DNA from: Frankiaceae bacterium
Lineage (GTDB): Bacteria; Actinomycetota; Actinomycetes; JAVEEJ01
DNA length: 8,887 nucleotides
Assembly (NCBI GenBank): GCA_030840515.1
Contig: JAVEEJ010000279.1
Location: 1-8,887 of the forward strand
Reading direction: 5' to 3'
Shown here: one piece after another, positions 1 to 6,416 of the stretch
How positions within the stretch are numbered: position 1 is the stretch's first letter
Layout of the letters: each line of letters begins with the position of its first letter
The notes under the pieces: model-generated
What the model was told of the DNA's origin: nothing
Databases searched by the model: none
Seen by the model: the letters and a program-made list of their open reading frames with translations, nothing else
Made by a program: the position numbers and the translations under genes

Positions 1-471
1 GCCGACGACCCACGGCAGGTCGCGCGGCTGGCCCGAAGCCAGGAACGGGCCTTGCGCGGCTGGCTCTTCGCCCAGCAACGGCCCGCGGGCGGGATGCGCG
101 CCGCGCTGGAGCAGGCCGCTGCCGACGTGGAGTCGTCATTCGGCGTCAGCGTCGAGGTCGTCGCCGTCGGTGACGCGGTCTCCGGGGAACGGGTCGATGC
201 CCTCGTGGCGGCGGCGCGGGAGGCGATGGTGAACGCCGCCAAGCACTCGGGGGTGCAGGCGATGCAGGTCTACGCCGAGGCGGGGGACGACTCGATGAGC
301 GTCTTCGTGCGCGACCGTGGCTCCGGCTTCGACCCCGCAGGGGTGCCGGCTGACCGTTTCGGGATCTCCCAGTCCATGCGCGCCCGCATGGTCAGGCACG
401 GCGGCGACGCGCACGTGCGCAGCGCGCCCGGCGAGGGCACCGAGGTGCAGCTGGTGATGCCCCATGGCTGA
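1..471 (+). CDS. Sensor histidine kinase, C-terminal ATPase part (5' partial)
   Basis: The frame is open from base 1, so the gene starts upstream; 156 codons are visible. They hold the end of the dimerisation helix (SQERALRGWLF, codons 13-23) and a complete HATPase_c domain. This has an N-box EAMVNAAKHSG (Asn at codon 78), a G1 box DRGSGFD (105-111), a second glycine region FGISQSMRARM (120-130) and PGEGTEV (143-149) just before the C-terminus. The form is that of actinobacterial NarL/DesK-like kinases, which autophosphorylate on a His upstream of this window and pass the phosphate to a LuxR-type regulator. The TGA stop overlaps the regulator's ATG by 8 bp, so the pair is translationally coupled and almost certainly cognate. 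The sensor region, and hence the signal, cannot be seen. Confidence 0.93.
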   Translation, partial: ADDPRQVARLARSQERALRGWLFAQQRPAGGMRAALEQAAADVESSFGVSVEVVAVGDAVSGERVDALVAAAREAMVNAAKHSGVQAMQVYAEAGDDSMSVFVRDRGSGFDPAGVPADRFGISQSMRARMVRHGGDAHVRSAPGEGTEVQLVMPHG

Positions 472-1126
472 GGACGTGGCCCAGGTGGCCTTGGCAGAGC
501 TTCGGGTCGTCCTGGTGGACGACCACCAGCTGTTCAGGTCAGGAGTGCGCAACGAGCTGGCCGGGTTGGTGGACGTGGTGGGCGAGGCGGCGTCCGTCGC
601 CGAGGCGATCGAGGTCATCACCGCGTTGCGGCCGGACGTGGTGCTGCTCGACGTTCACCTGCCCGACGGCACCGGGCCTGACGTGATCGCCGGAGCGCCG
701 GCCGGCCCCCGTTACCTGGCGCTCTCGGTGTCGGATGCCGCGGAAGACGTCATCGCCGTCATCCGTGCCGGTGCGCGCGGCTACGTCACGAAGTCGATCG
801 CCGCCCCCGAGCTCGCCGAGGCCGTGCGCCGAGTCGCCGCCGGGGACGCGGTCTTCTCCCCGCGGCTCGCGGGGTTTGTCCTGGACGCCTTCGGCAGCCC
901 AGCAACGGACCTGCCTGTCGTGGACCCCGAGCTGGACCTGCTGACCCCACGGGAGCAGGAGGTGCTTCGTCACATCGCGCGCGGTTACACCTACAAGGAA
1001 GTCGCGGCCGAGCTGTTCTTGTCGGTGAAGACGGTGGAGAGCCACGTCTCCTCGGTGCTGCGCAAGCTCCAGCTCTCCAACCGGCGCGAGCTCTCGCGTT
1101 GGGCAGCCAACCGTCGGCTGCTCTGA
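464..1126 (+). CDS. LuxR/NarL-family response regulator
   Basis: This 220-aa protein has the standard two-domain length. The receiver domain (about residues 13-125) has the acidic pair D19-D20 in LVDDHQLF, phospho-acceptor D63 in LLDVHLPDGTG, the switch hydroxyl S88 and the conserved K110 in GYVTKS. The C-terminal LuxR helix-turn-helix (about 158-215) reads LTPREQEVLRHIARGYTYKEVA and continues to SVKTVESHVSSVLRKL. It is therefore a DNA-binding transcription factor activated by phosphorylation, most likely by the overlapping kinase. ATG 464 lies inside the kinase's last codons (atggctga). GTG 476 and GTG 485 are possible later starts that would shorten the N-terminus by 4 or 7 residues, and the receiver domain does not distinguish them. 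Its targets are unknown; the adjacent exported-protein genes are only candidates. Confidence 0.95.
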   Translation: MAEDVAQVALAELRVVLVDDHQLFRSGVRNELAGLVDVVGEAASVAEAIEVITALRPDVVLLDVHLPDGTGPDVIAGAPAGPRYLALSVSDAAEDVIAVIRAGARGYVTKSIAAPELAEAVRRVAAGDAVFSPRLAGFVLDAFGSPATDLPVVDPELDLLTPREQEVLRHIARGYTYKEVAAELFLSVKTVESHVSSVLRKLQLSNRRELSRWAANRRLL

Positions 1127-1129
1127 GCC

Positions 1130-1144
1130 TCGGCTACTTGCCGA
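1130..1144. terminator. Hairpin between convergent genes, possible bidirectional terminator
   Basis: TCGGC (1130-1134) and GCCGA (1140-1144) pair around the loop TACTT. The stem begins 3 bp after the response regulator stop and includes the stop of the convergent minus-strand gene. There is no U-tract. Its position between two facing genes separated by 7 bp is the main argument; the stem is only 5 bp. Confidence 0.35.
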
Positions 1145-1784
1145 CCACCAGGCAGGACGCCGAGCCGGCGACGTAGTTCTTGCCACCCACGGCATCATCG
1201 GCGAAGACGCCGCGGCCGTGGTTGCCGCGACCAGCGGTGGTCTCGATCGGGGCGATCTTCGTCTTGCCCTTCACGAGCTTCACCGACCCGAACAGGCTCA
1301 GCGGGAAGGACAACCGCACCTCGTTCTTGGCCAGGTCGAGCACGGGCGTCGGCGTGCCGAGCACCGTCGGCACGCTGGTGACCGCCGGCAGCGCCGCGCG
1401 GGTGCCGAACTCGGAGTAGAGCCCGTTGGGACCGGAGGAGACCAGCGCGTAGTAGGTCGCCTCCTCGTTGCCCACGTTGAACGTCATCTGGTAGGTGCCG
1501 CCGGCCGGGGAGGTCGTGGGGAAGGCGGCGAGCTTCTTCACCCTGATCGCGACGGTCATGGTGGTCGCGTTCGTCGCCACGTCGGCGCTGAGCACGTCGA
1601 GTGCGTCGTCGGGGGCGGTCTGGCTAGGGGCCTGTCGCACGATGTAGGGGTCGCCCGCGTCGTCGGTGACCTGCTTGCACATCGGCTTCACCTTGGGCGC
1701 TGGCTTGGCGGCAGCCATCGCGGTCGCAGCGGGAGCGAGTACGGCGGACAGCGCGGCGAGCGCGACGATACGGCGGGCAGTCAT
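1134..1784 (-). CDS. Exported protein of unknown function, probable beta-sandwich
   Basis: This is a 216-aa protein when started at ATG 1784, chosen because AGGGG (1790-1794 on the minus strand) lies 5 nt upstream; an in-frame ATG at 1808 would add 8 residues before the signal peptide. Residues 1-26 form a signal peptide (MTARR, then a hydrophobic core, then TAMAAA), so the product should be exported. The mature part is rich in alternating Val/Thr/Ala strands (e.g. TMTVAIRVKKL at 75-85, EVRLSFPLSLFG at 155-166) with an acidic patch DDAGDP (41-46), which suggests a beta-sandwich. Only two cysteines occur in the mature chain, C36 near its start and C211 near its end; they could close the domain with a disulfide. 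I do not recognise a characterised family. It converges on the regulator and diverges from the hydrolase at 1976. Confidence 0.85.
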   Translation of the reverse strand: MTARRIVALAALSAVLAPAATAMAAAKPAPKVKPMCKQVTDDAGDPYIVRQAPSQTAPDDALDVLSADVATNATTMTVAIRVKKLAAFPTTSPAGGTYQMTFNVGNEEATYYALVSSGPNGLYSEFGTRAALPAVTSVPTVLGTPTPVLDLAKNEVRLSFPLSLFGSVKLVKGKTKIAPIETTAGRGNHGRGVFADDAVGGKNYVAGSASCLVVGK

Positions 1785-1789
1785 GGGAT

Positions 1790-1794
1790 CCCCT
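1790..1794 (-). promoter_or_regulatory. Ribosome binding site deciding the start at 1784
   Basis: AGGGG on the minus strand lies 5 nt before ATG 1784. It would fall inside the coding region if the longer start at 1808 were used, so it favours the shorter protein, whose N-terminus is a clean signal peptide. Confidence 0.6.
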
Positions 1795-1845
1795 GGGTGA
1801 GGCGGCAACGTCCTTCGCCCTAGGTGTTCGCCGTCGCGCCTGCCC

Positions 1846-1911
1846 CTCCTGCCACAAGCCAGCGCACAACCGCGGGCGCGCGCAGAAGCACTGGCTCGCG
1901 TCGGGCAGGAG
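1846..1911. repeat. Nested inverted repeat in divergent intergenic region
   Basis: The outer arms are CTCCTGCC (1846-1853) and GGCAGGAG (1904-1911), a perfect 8-bp match. The inner arms are AGCCAG (1857-1862) and CTGGCT (1891-1896), a perfect 6-bp match. The centre is a 28-nt GC-rich loop. It lies between the divergent starts at 1784 and 1976, so it could be a structured 5' leader or a regulator site. A terminator is unlikely because transcription runs outward from here. Confidence 0.45.
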
Positions 1912-1975
1912 TGGCCGCCTGGGCGTCGTACTCGTATCCGAGGTCGTCTGTCCCCCCGAAGCCCCCGGAGCCTGC

Positions 1976-4171
1976 ATGCGCTCGTCCGCTGCCGTACGCC
2001 TGACCCTCGGAGCCGCTCTCGTCGGCGCCGCTCTCGTCCCGGCCTTCGCCAACGCTGCGCTCACCGACTGCAACGAGGCGAGCTTCGACGGCGCGCTGTG
2101 CGTGGCCAAGGAGATCGGGACCACGGCGCAGACCGTCGAATCGCCGCTGGTCGGCCCGCGAGACCAGGCCCGAACGGCTGGCGAGACCGCGCTCGAGGCG
2201 GCCGGGCTGTGCGACCCCTACGACAAGGCGCACTGCCTGCTGCCGTTCCCGAGTGACACCTTCACCAAGGGCGACGCCACCTCACCGACCGGCTTGCGCA
2301 TCAACCTCAGTCCGCTTGCGATGCCGCGCAACGTGGCAGGCAAGCCGATCGATCCGACCGAGTGGAACCGCAACGACGGCTGGTCCCCTGGCACCCCGCT
2401 CTACACGAGCGTTGCGGGGATCGACCTGGCCAAGACCGGCGCGGCGGGCCTCACCGACATCGGCGCGTCGCTCGCACCTGACGCCCCCATCGTGCTGATC
2501 GATGCCGCCACCGGCCAGCGCGCGCCCTACTGGGCCGAGCTCGACGGCAACCCCACCGACGGGGAGCAGCCGCTGCTCATCGTTCGCCCCGCAGTGAACT
2601 TCACCGAGGGCCACCGCTACGTCGTCGGCATGCGCCACCTGCGCGACACCGCCAACCACGAGATCCAGCCCGGCGACGCCTGGCGCGCGCGTCGTGACCC
2701 GATCGCTCGCGCCGCTATCCCGGTCAACGGGTCGGTCAGCGGGAAGAACCGCGACAAGATCCTCGCCGACCCGATCCTCGGACCGCTGTGGGCCAACGGC
2801 TACCGGATCGACGACCTCTACCTGGCCTGGACGTTCACCATCGCCTCGGTGCAGAACAACACCGCGCGGATGCTGCACATGCGTGACGACGCGTTCGCCT
2901 CGCTCGGCGGCGGCGCACCGAAGTTCAGCGTCTCGAGCAACACCGCCAACCCCGACACGGGCATCGCGCGGCGCGTGCAGGGAACCTTCACGGTCCCGAA
3001 CTACCTCAACGTCCCGGCGAACAAGGCCGTCGCCCTGCCGCAGGTCGGCACGGTCGACGTCGGCCTGCCGGGCACCCGCCTGCTCTACCTGCCGGGGGAC
3101 GACCTGCCGGACCGCAACGGCGACTTCACCGCGACCTTCACCTGCAACATCCCGGCGAGTGTCGTGTCGGATCCGGTGACGGGTACGCCGACGCCTGGTC
3201 ACGGGGTCATCTACGGGCACGGTCTGCTGGGCAGCCAGGGCGAGGTCAACTCCGGCCCGCAGCGCAAGATGGCCGTCGAGCACCAGGCCGTCTACTGCGC
3301 GACCGACTGGTACGGCATGGCCACGGGCGACGTGCCGAACGTCGCCACGATGCTCGCCGACATGTCGAACTTCCCGACGCTGGCCGACCGCGTGCAGGAG
3401 GGAATGCTCGCCCAGCTCTTCCTCGCTCGCTTGCTGAAGGACCCACGCGGCTTCGACAGCGACCCTGCGTTCCAGCAGGGTGGCGTGGGGCTCGTGCACC
3501 CCGATGACGTGTCGTACGACGGCAACAGCCAGGGCGGCATCATCGGTGGCGCGATCATGGGCATCGCGCAGGACATCACGCGCGGAGTGCTCGGTGTACC
3601 CGCCACCAACTACTCGACGCTGCTCGACCGGTCGAGCGACTTCTCGACCTACGAGGGCGCCTTCAACGCTGCCTACCCGAGCGAGGTCGACCGCGAGATC
3701 GCCTTCGGCCTCATCCAGATGCTCTGGGACCGCGCGGAGGGCAACGGCTACGCCGCGCACATCCAGAACGACCCGCTGCCCGGCACCCCGTCGCACCGCG
3801 TGCTCATGCACCTCGCGTTCGGTGACCACCAGGTCTCCAACGCCGCGGCCGAGGTCGAGGCGCGCACCATCGGCGCCCAGACCAACAGCGGCTTCCTCGC
3901 CCCGGGGCGGCACTGGGCAGTCGAGCCGGGCTGGGCCATCCCGCGCGTCGCGAGCTACCCGTTCGACGGCTCGGCGATGGTCTACTGGGACTCCGGATCG
4001 CCGCAGACACCGCTCAACAACACACCGCCGAGCGCCGGCCGCGACCCGCACTCCGACCCACGGTCCACCCTGGCCGCGCGTGACCAGAAGGCCGAATTCC
4101 TCTGGGGGAGCGGGTTCATCGACGTCTGCGGTGGGGCGCCCTGCCTGGCCCGTCCGCTCGCCCCGGAGTAG
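1976..4171 (+). CDS. Large exported alpha/beta-hydrolase-like protein (putative esterase/lipase)
   Basis: This is a 731-aa protein; GGAG (1967-1970) lies 5 nt before ATG 1976. A signal peptide covers residues 1-27 (MRSSAAVRLT, then a hydrophobic core ending FANA). An N-terminal region contains CLLPFPSDTFT (87-97) and MPRNVAGKPIDPTEWNRNDG (116-135), of the kind seen in large bacterial secreted lipases. The hydrolase part starts near 405. It has YGHGLLGS (413-420), a likely oxyanion-hole HG motif, then YDGNSQGG (514-521) with nucleophile S518 in GNSQG. AFGDHQV (614-620) offers D617 as the acid; H618 or H692 (DPHSDPR) could be the catalytic His. The eight cysteines fall in close pairs: 32/42, 79/87, 390/441 and 718/723. 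A serine hydrolase acting outside the cell is a sound inference; the substrate is unknown. It is much longer than a minimal lipase (about 300 aa). Confidence 0.88.
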   Translation: MRSSAAVRLTLGAALVGAALVPAFANAALTDCNEASFDGALCVAKEIGTTAQTVESPLVGPRDQARTAGETALEAAGLCDPYDKAHCLLPFPSDTFTKGDATSPTGLRINLSPLAMPRNVAGKPIDPTEWNRNDGWSPGTPLYTSVAGIDLAKTGAAGLTDIGASLAPDAPIVLIDAATGQRAPYWAELDGNPTDGEQPLLIVRPAVNFTEGHRYVVGMRHLRDTANHEIQPGDAWRARRDPIARAAIPVNGSVSGKNRDKILADPILGPLWANGYRIDDLYLAWTFTIASVQNNTARMLHMRDDAFASLGGGAPKFSVSSNTANPDTGIARRVQGTFTVPNYLNVPANKAVALPQVGTVDVGLPGTRLLYLPGDDLPDRNGDFTATFTCNIPASVVSDPVTGTPTPGHGVIYGHGLLGSQGEVNSGPQRKMAVEHQAVYCATDWYGMATGDVPNVATMLADMSNFPTLADRVQEGMLAQLFLARLLKDPRGFDSDPAFQQGGVGLVHPDDVSYDGNSQGGIIGGAIMGIAQDITRGVLGVPATNYSTLLDRSSDFSTYEGAFNAAYPSEVDREIAFGLIQMLWDRAEGNGYAAHIQNDPLPGTPSHRVLMHLAFGDHQVSNAAAEVEARTIGAQTNSGFLAPGRHWAVEPGWAIPRVASYPFDGSAMVYWDSGSPQTPLNNTPPSAGRDPHSDPRSTLAARDQKAEFLWGSGFIDVCGGAPCLARPLAPE

Positions 4172-4175
4172 TCGA

Positions 4176-4191
4176 GCCGGGCAGACCCGGC
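4176..4191 (+). terminator. GC hairpin after the exported hydrolase gene
   Basis: GCCGGG (4176-4181) and CCCGGC (4186-4191) form a perfect 6-bp stem with the loop CAGA, 4 bp after the TAG at 4171. There is no U-tract, as is common for terminators proposed in high-GC actinobacteria. It lies in the 41-bp gap before the next gene, so some read-through into that gene is possible. Confidence 0.4.
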
Positions 4192-4212
4192 GCAGCGTGC
4201 TTGGGTGAGGCC

Positions 4213-4788
4213 ATGAGGATCGGACTGCTCGGCAGCGGGGTCGTCGGCCAGGCGCTGTCTTCGGGCTACCAGCGGCACGGGCACGAGACGCAGATCGCCG
4301 GCCGCGGCAGCTTCGCGGACGTGGCTGGCTGGGCTGAGCTCGTCGTACTCGCTGTCGCCGGCTCTGCCGCGGAAGCCGTGGCAGCCGAAGTCGCTGCGGC
4401 CACAGCGGGCAAGGTGCTGATCGACGCGACCAACCCGCTCGACCACTCGAGCGGCGCCCCGCGGCTGTTCGTCGGCTTCGACGACTCGCTCGGCGAGCGG
4501 GTCCAGCGGGCCGCCCCCGAGACCCGCGTGGTGAAGGCCTACAACATCGTCGGCAACGGCTCGATGGTCGACCCGCAGCTGCCAGGTGGCCCTCCCACGA
4601 TGCTGATCTGCGGTGAGGACGACGCCGCCAAGGCCACGGTGACCGGGCTGCTGGAGTCCACCGGGTGGGAGGTGGCGGATCTCGGGGGCATCGAGGCCAG
4701 CCGCTACCTCGAGCCGATGTGCCTCGCGTGGGTGCTCTACGGGGTGCGCACCGGCGGCTGGGACCACGCGTTCAAGCTGCTCCGCTGA
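4213..4788 (+). CDS. NADPH-dependent F420 reductase-like / NAD(P)-binding oxidoreductase
   Basis: From ATG 4213 the protein has 191 aa; a TTG at 4201 would add four residues without a ribosome site, while GAGG precedes the ATG closely (2-nt gap). The N-terminal Rossmann motif is MRIGLLGSGVVGQAL with GSGVVG at 7-12. It is followed by VVLAVAGSAAEAV and DATNPLDHSSG, then VVKAYNIVGN, PPTMLICGEDDAAKATV, and a C-terminus ending in HAFKLLR. This order is that of the F420_oxidored family, which transfers hydride between NADP and coenzyme F420 or, in many members, has an unproved substrate. The chain looks complete and cytoplasmic. No other F420-related gene is in the window, so the true cofactor partner is open. 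Confidence 0.9.
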   Translation: MRIGLLGSGVVGQALSSGYQRHGHETQIAGRGSFADVAGWAELVVLAVAGSAAEAVAAEVAAATAGKVLIDATNPLDHSSGAPRLFVGFDDSLGERVQRAAPETRVVKAYNIVGNGSMVDPQLPGGPPTMLICGEDDAAKATVTGLLESTGWEVADLGGIEASRYLEPMCLAWVLYGVRTGGWDHAFKLLR

Positions 4789-4789
4789 G

Positions 4790-4803
4790 CCTGCCCAGGC
4801 AGG
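4790..4803 (+). terminator. Palindromic hairpin directly after the reductase gene
   Basis: CCTGCC and GGCAGG flank CA as a 14-bp palindrome that begins 1 bp after the TGA at 4788. As RNA it would be a 5-bp stem with a 4-nt loop. No U-tract follows. It would separate the reductase from the small exported gene at 4835. Confidence 0.4.
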
Positions 4804-4834
4804 GATCGGGGCCGGTCTCGTCGTACTCGTAGGA

Positions 4835-5266
4835 GTGCGGTCATCGGTGGTCCTCGCGGCGCTCGGCGCAACGCTGTGCGTGCCGCTCGGCGCTGCCCAC
4901 GCCCAGCCATCTGGCTGTGACAACAAGCGAGCCCACACGTTCAGCTCGACGCTGCCGGCCAGTCACCCCGCGGCGGTCAAGGCGGGATCGCGGCTTCGGG
5001 TAGCGCTGACCGTGACCCGCGGCGGCGTCGTACCCGCCTCCGACGTCGAGGTGAACCTGGTCCTGCGCGGACCGGCCTGGTTCGGCTACGGGTACGGCGT
5101 CACTGACGCGAACGGCGCGGTGACCGTGCCGGTGACCGTCCCGGCGAAGGCACGCGGCGCGGCCAGGCTCGTGGTGGACGTGCACAAGCAGGTGGTGAGC
5201 CTGCCCTGCGGCAACATCGAGGAGTTCGACTACGTCGAGACGCCCTGGGGCAAAGCCGTCAAGTAG
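4835..5266 (+). CDS. Small exported protein with Ig-like beta-sandwich
   Basis: This is a 143-aa protein from GTG 4835. Residues 1-23 form a signal peptide (MRSSVVLAAL, hydrophobic core, ending AHA), so it is exported. The mature chain has TDANGAVTVPVTVPAKA (90-106), the pattern of bacterial Ig-like or transthyretin-like repeats in which a Gly turn precedes a V-x-V strand, followed by ARLVVDV. C28 and C125 are the only mature cysteines and may pair. The start is uncertain: AGGAG (4831-4835) shares its last G with the GTG, which is too close for normal ribosome binding. GTG 4847 (11 nt after AGGAG) is an alternative that would trim the signal peptide by four residues. I cannot name its role; no enzyme motif is visible. 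Confidence 0.78.
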   Translation: MRSSVVLAALGATLCVPLGAAHAQPSGCDNKRAHTFSSTLPASHPAAVKAGSRLRVALTVTRGGVVPASDVEVNLVLRGPAWFGYGYGVTDANGAVTVPVTVPAKARGAARLVVDVHKQVVSLPCGNIEEFDYVETPWGKAVK

Positions 5267-5303
5267 CGGCACACGTCTGCGTGGTCCGACCCTGGCGGCC
5301 GGC

Positions 5304-5352
5304 GATCTTGATGCATCGGCGCGCTCGAAGGATCCCCAGGTGCATCAAGATC
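5304..5352. repeat. Perfect 12-bp inverted repeat in convergent gap
   Basis: GATCTTGATGCA (5304-5315) and TGCATCAAGATC (5341-5352) are exact reverse complements around a 25-nt loop. The arms are far more AT-rich than their surroundings. They lie between the convergent stops at 5266 and 5399, so a bidirectional terminator is plausible, although no U-tract follows on either strand. A dispersed REP-like palindromic element is the alternative. Confidence 0.7.
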
Positions 5353-5353
5353 A

Positions 5354-5371
5354 CCCCCGGACTAGCGGGGG
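5354..5371. terminator. Second GC hairpin beside the 12-bp inverted repeat
   Basis: CCCCCG (5354-5359) and CGGGGG (5366-5371) pair perfectly around GACTAG, starting 1 bp after the 12-bp inverted repeat. On the minus strand it lies 27 bp after the aminopeptidase stop, which fits a terminator for that gene. It may be one unit with the neighbouring repeat. Confidence 0.4.
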
Positions 5372-5398
5372 ACGGGGCCCACAGCGGCCTAATGCGGC

Positions 5399-6358
5399 TT
5401 ACTGGAGGTCGAGCGCAGCGGCGGTGTAGTACGCCGACAGCAAGGTGTTGCGCAGGCCCTGCTCGAAGTAGGACCGGCTGCCCGCCATGGTCGCGATCGT
5501 CGTCATGTCGTCGCCGGGCATGTGGTACTCGGTGTAGTTGGCTGCGGTGCGCAGCCCCGCCCAGCGCAGCGTGGGCCAACCGGCGCTCGCGAAAGAGGCC
5601 TCGTCGGAGTTGCGCACGTTGCGACCCTCGAGGCTGACCGCGGTCTTGCCTGCGGGGAACTTGAGGAAGCCGTAGTTCACCGTGGCCAGCAGGTCGTCGA
5701 AGCCCTCGTCCTTGGCGCCGCGCCAGATGCACAGGCAGTTGATCGAGGTGGCCTTCTTCACCGGCCAGGCGATGCCGACCATGTCGAAGCCGAGGTAGGC
5801 CTTGATCTTGACGCCGCGGGCCTTGTAGTCGGCCGTGAGGTCACTGGAGGCCAGCGCGCCCTCTTCCTCGCCGTTGAAGAGCATGAACTGCAGGGTGCGC
5901 TGGGTGGGCACCTTCGCGAACGCTCGTGCCAGACCCATGACCATGCGGGTGCCCGAGCCGTTGTCGTAGGTCCCGCTGAGCGTCTGCGGCACCTGGTCGA
6001 AGTGGCCACCGAAGGCGATGATCTCGTTCGGCTTGGTGCGGCCCTTCTTGGTGGCGACGATCGCCTGCAGGACCGTCTTGTAGGGCCGGACCTCCACCGA
6101 GTAGCCGAGCGCCTTGAGCTCGTTGGCCAGGGCAGTCGTCGCGTTGAGCTGGATGACCGTCCCGGTGACCCGGTGGGCGTAGGTCGTGGTGAAGCTCTCC
6201 ACCGCGTCCGCGAGCTGCTTCCCCGTGACGGCCGGTCGCGGGTAGCTGGCCAGCGTGGGCTTCTTCGCGGCGCTGTGCGCGGCCTGCGTCGCGAGCGGGC
6301 TCAGCAGGCTCGCGGCAGCGATCAGGGGCAGGGCGGAACGACGCAGGTTCAGGCGCAT
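5399..6358 (-). CDS. Exported M28-family zinc aminopeptidase
   Basis: This is a 319-aa protein. Residues 1-30 form a signal peptide (MRLNLRRSAL, hydrophobic core, TQAAHSA). All hallmarks of a di-zinc M28 peptidase are present in order: GGHFD (H119 ligand, D121), YDNGSGT (bridging D132), FNGEEEG (general base E164, ligand E165), FDMVG (D192) and YHMPGDD (H279). The family removes N-terminal amino acids from peptides, and Streptomyces griseus aminopeptidase is the well-known secreted relative. Size and motif spacing indicate an intact, single-domain, extracellular enzyme. Only a weak purine run (GAAG) precedes the ATG at 6358. It follows the acyltransferase on the same strand with a 58-bp gap, but a hairpin lies in that gap, so co-transcription is uncertain. 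Confidence 0.93.
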   Translation of the reverse strand: MRLNLRRSALPLIAAASLLSPLATQAAHSAAKKPTLASYPRPAVTGKQLADAVESFTTTYAHRVTGTVIQLNATTALANELKALGYSVEVRPYKTVLQAIVATKKGRTKPNEIIAFGGHFDQVPQTLSGTYDNGSGTRMVMGLARAFAKVPTQRTLQFMLFNGEEEGALASSDLTADYKARGVKIKAYLGFDMVGIAWPVKKATSINCLCIWRGAKDEGFDDLLATVNYGFLKFPAGKTAVSLEGRNVRNSDEASFASAGWPTLRWAGLRTAANYTEYHMPGDDMTTIATMAGSRSYFEQGLRNTLLSAYYTAAALDLQ

Positions 6359-6381
6359 GCGGACGTCTTCGACGGCGCGTC

Positions 6382-6416
6382 GCCGGCTCCTGCCCTCGAG
6401 AATGACCGGAGCTGGC
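6382..6416 (-). terminator. Imperfect hairpin directly after the acyltransferase gene
   Basis: On the minus strand GCCAGCTCC pairs with GGAGCCGGC (8 of 9 positions; the fourth is an A-C mismatch) around a 17-nt loop, starting immediately after the TGA at 6417-6419. There is no U-tract. It occupies most of the gap before the aminopeptidase gene. The mismatch and long loop make it weak. Confidence 0.3.

Noticed and set aside
1820..2233. 137-aa minus-strand frame spanning the divergent intergenic region
   Set aside because: It overlaps the ribosome site and signal peptide of the hydrolase gene and has no ribosome site, signal peptide or motif of its own.
2282..4051. 589-aa open frame on the minus strand opposite the exported hydrolase
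   Set aside because: It is an antisense shadow typical of GC-rich DNA. Its composition is Arg/Val/Gly/Asp-rich and low in structure-like patterning, and the plus frame has a signal peptide, ribosome site and catalytic motifs.
5272..5283. CACG/CGTG hairpin after the small exported gene
   Set aside because: The stem is only 4 bp and is expected by chance in this composition; the 12-bp inverted repeat just downstream is the better candidate.
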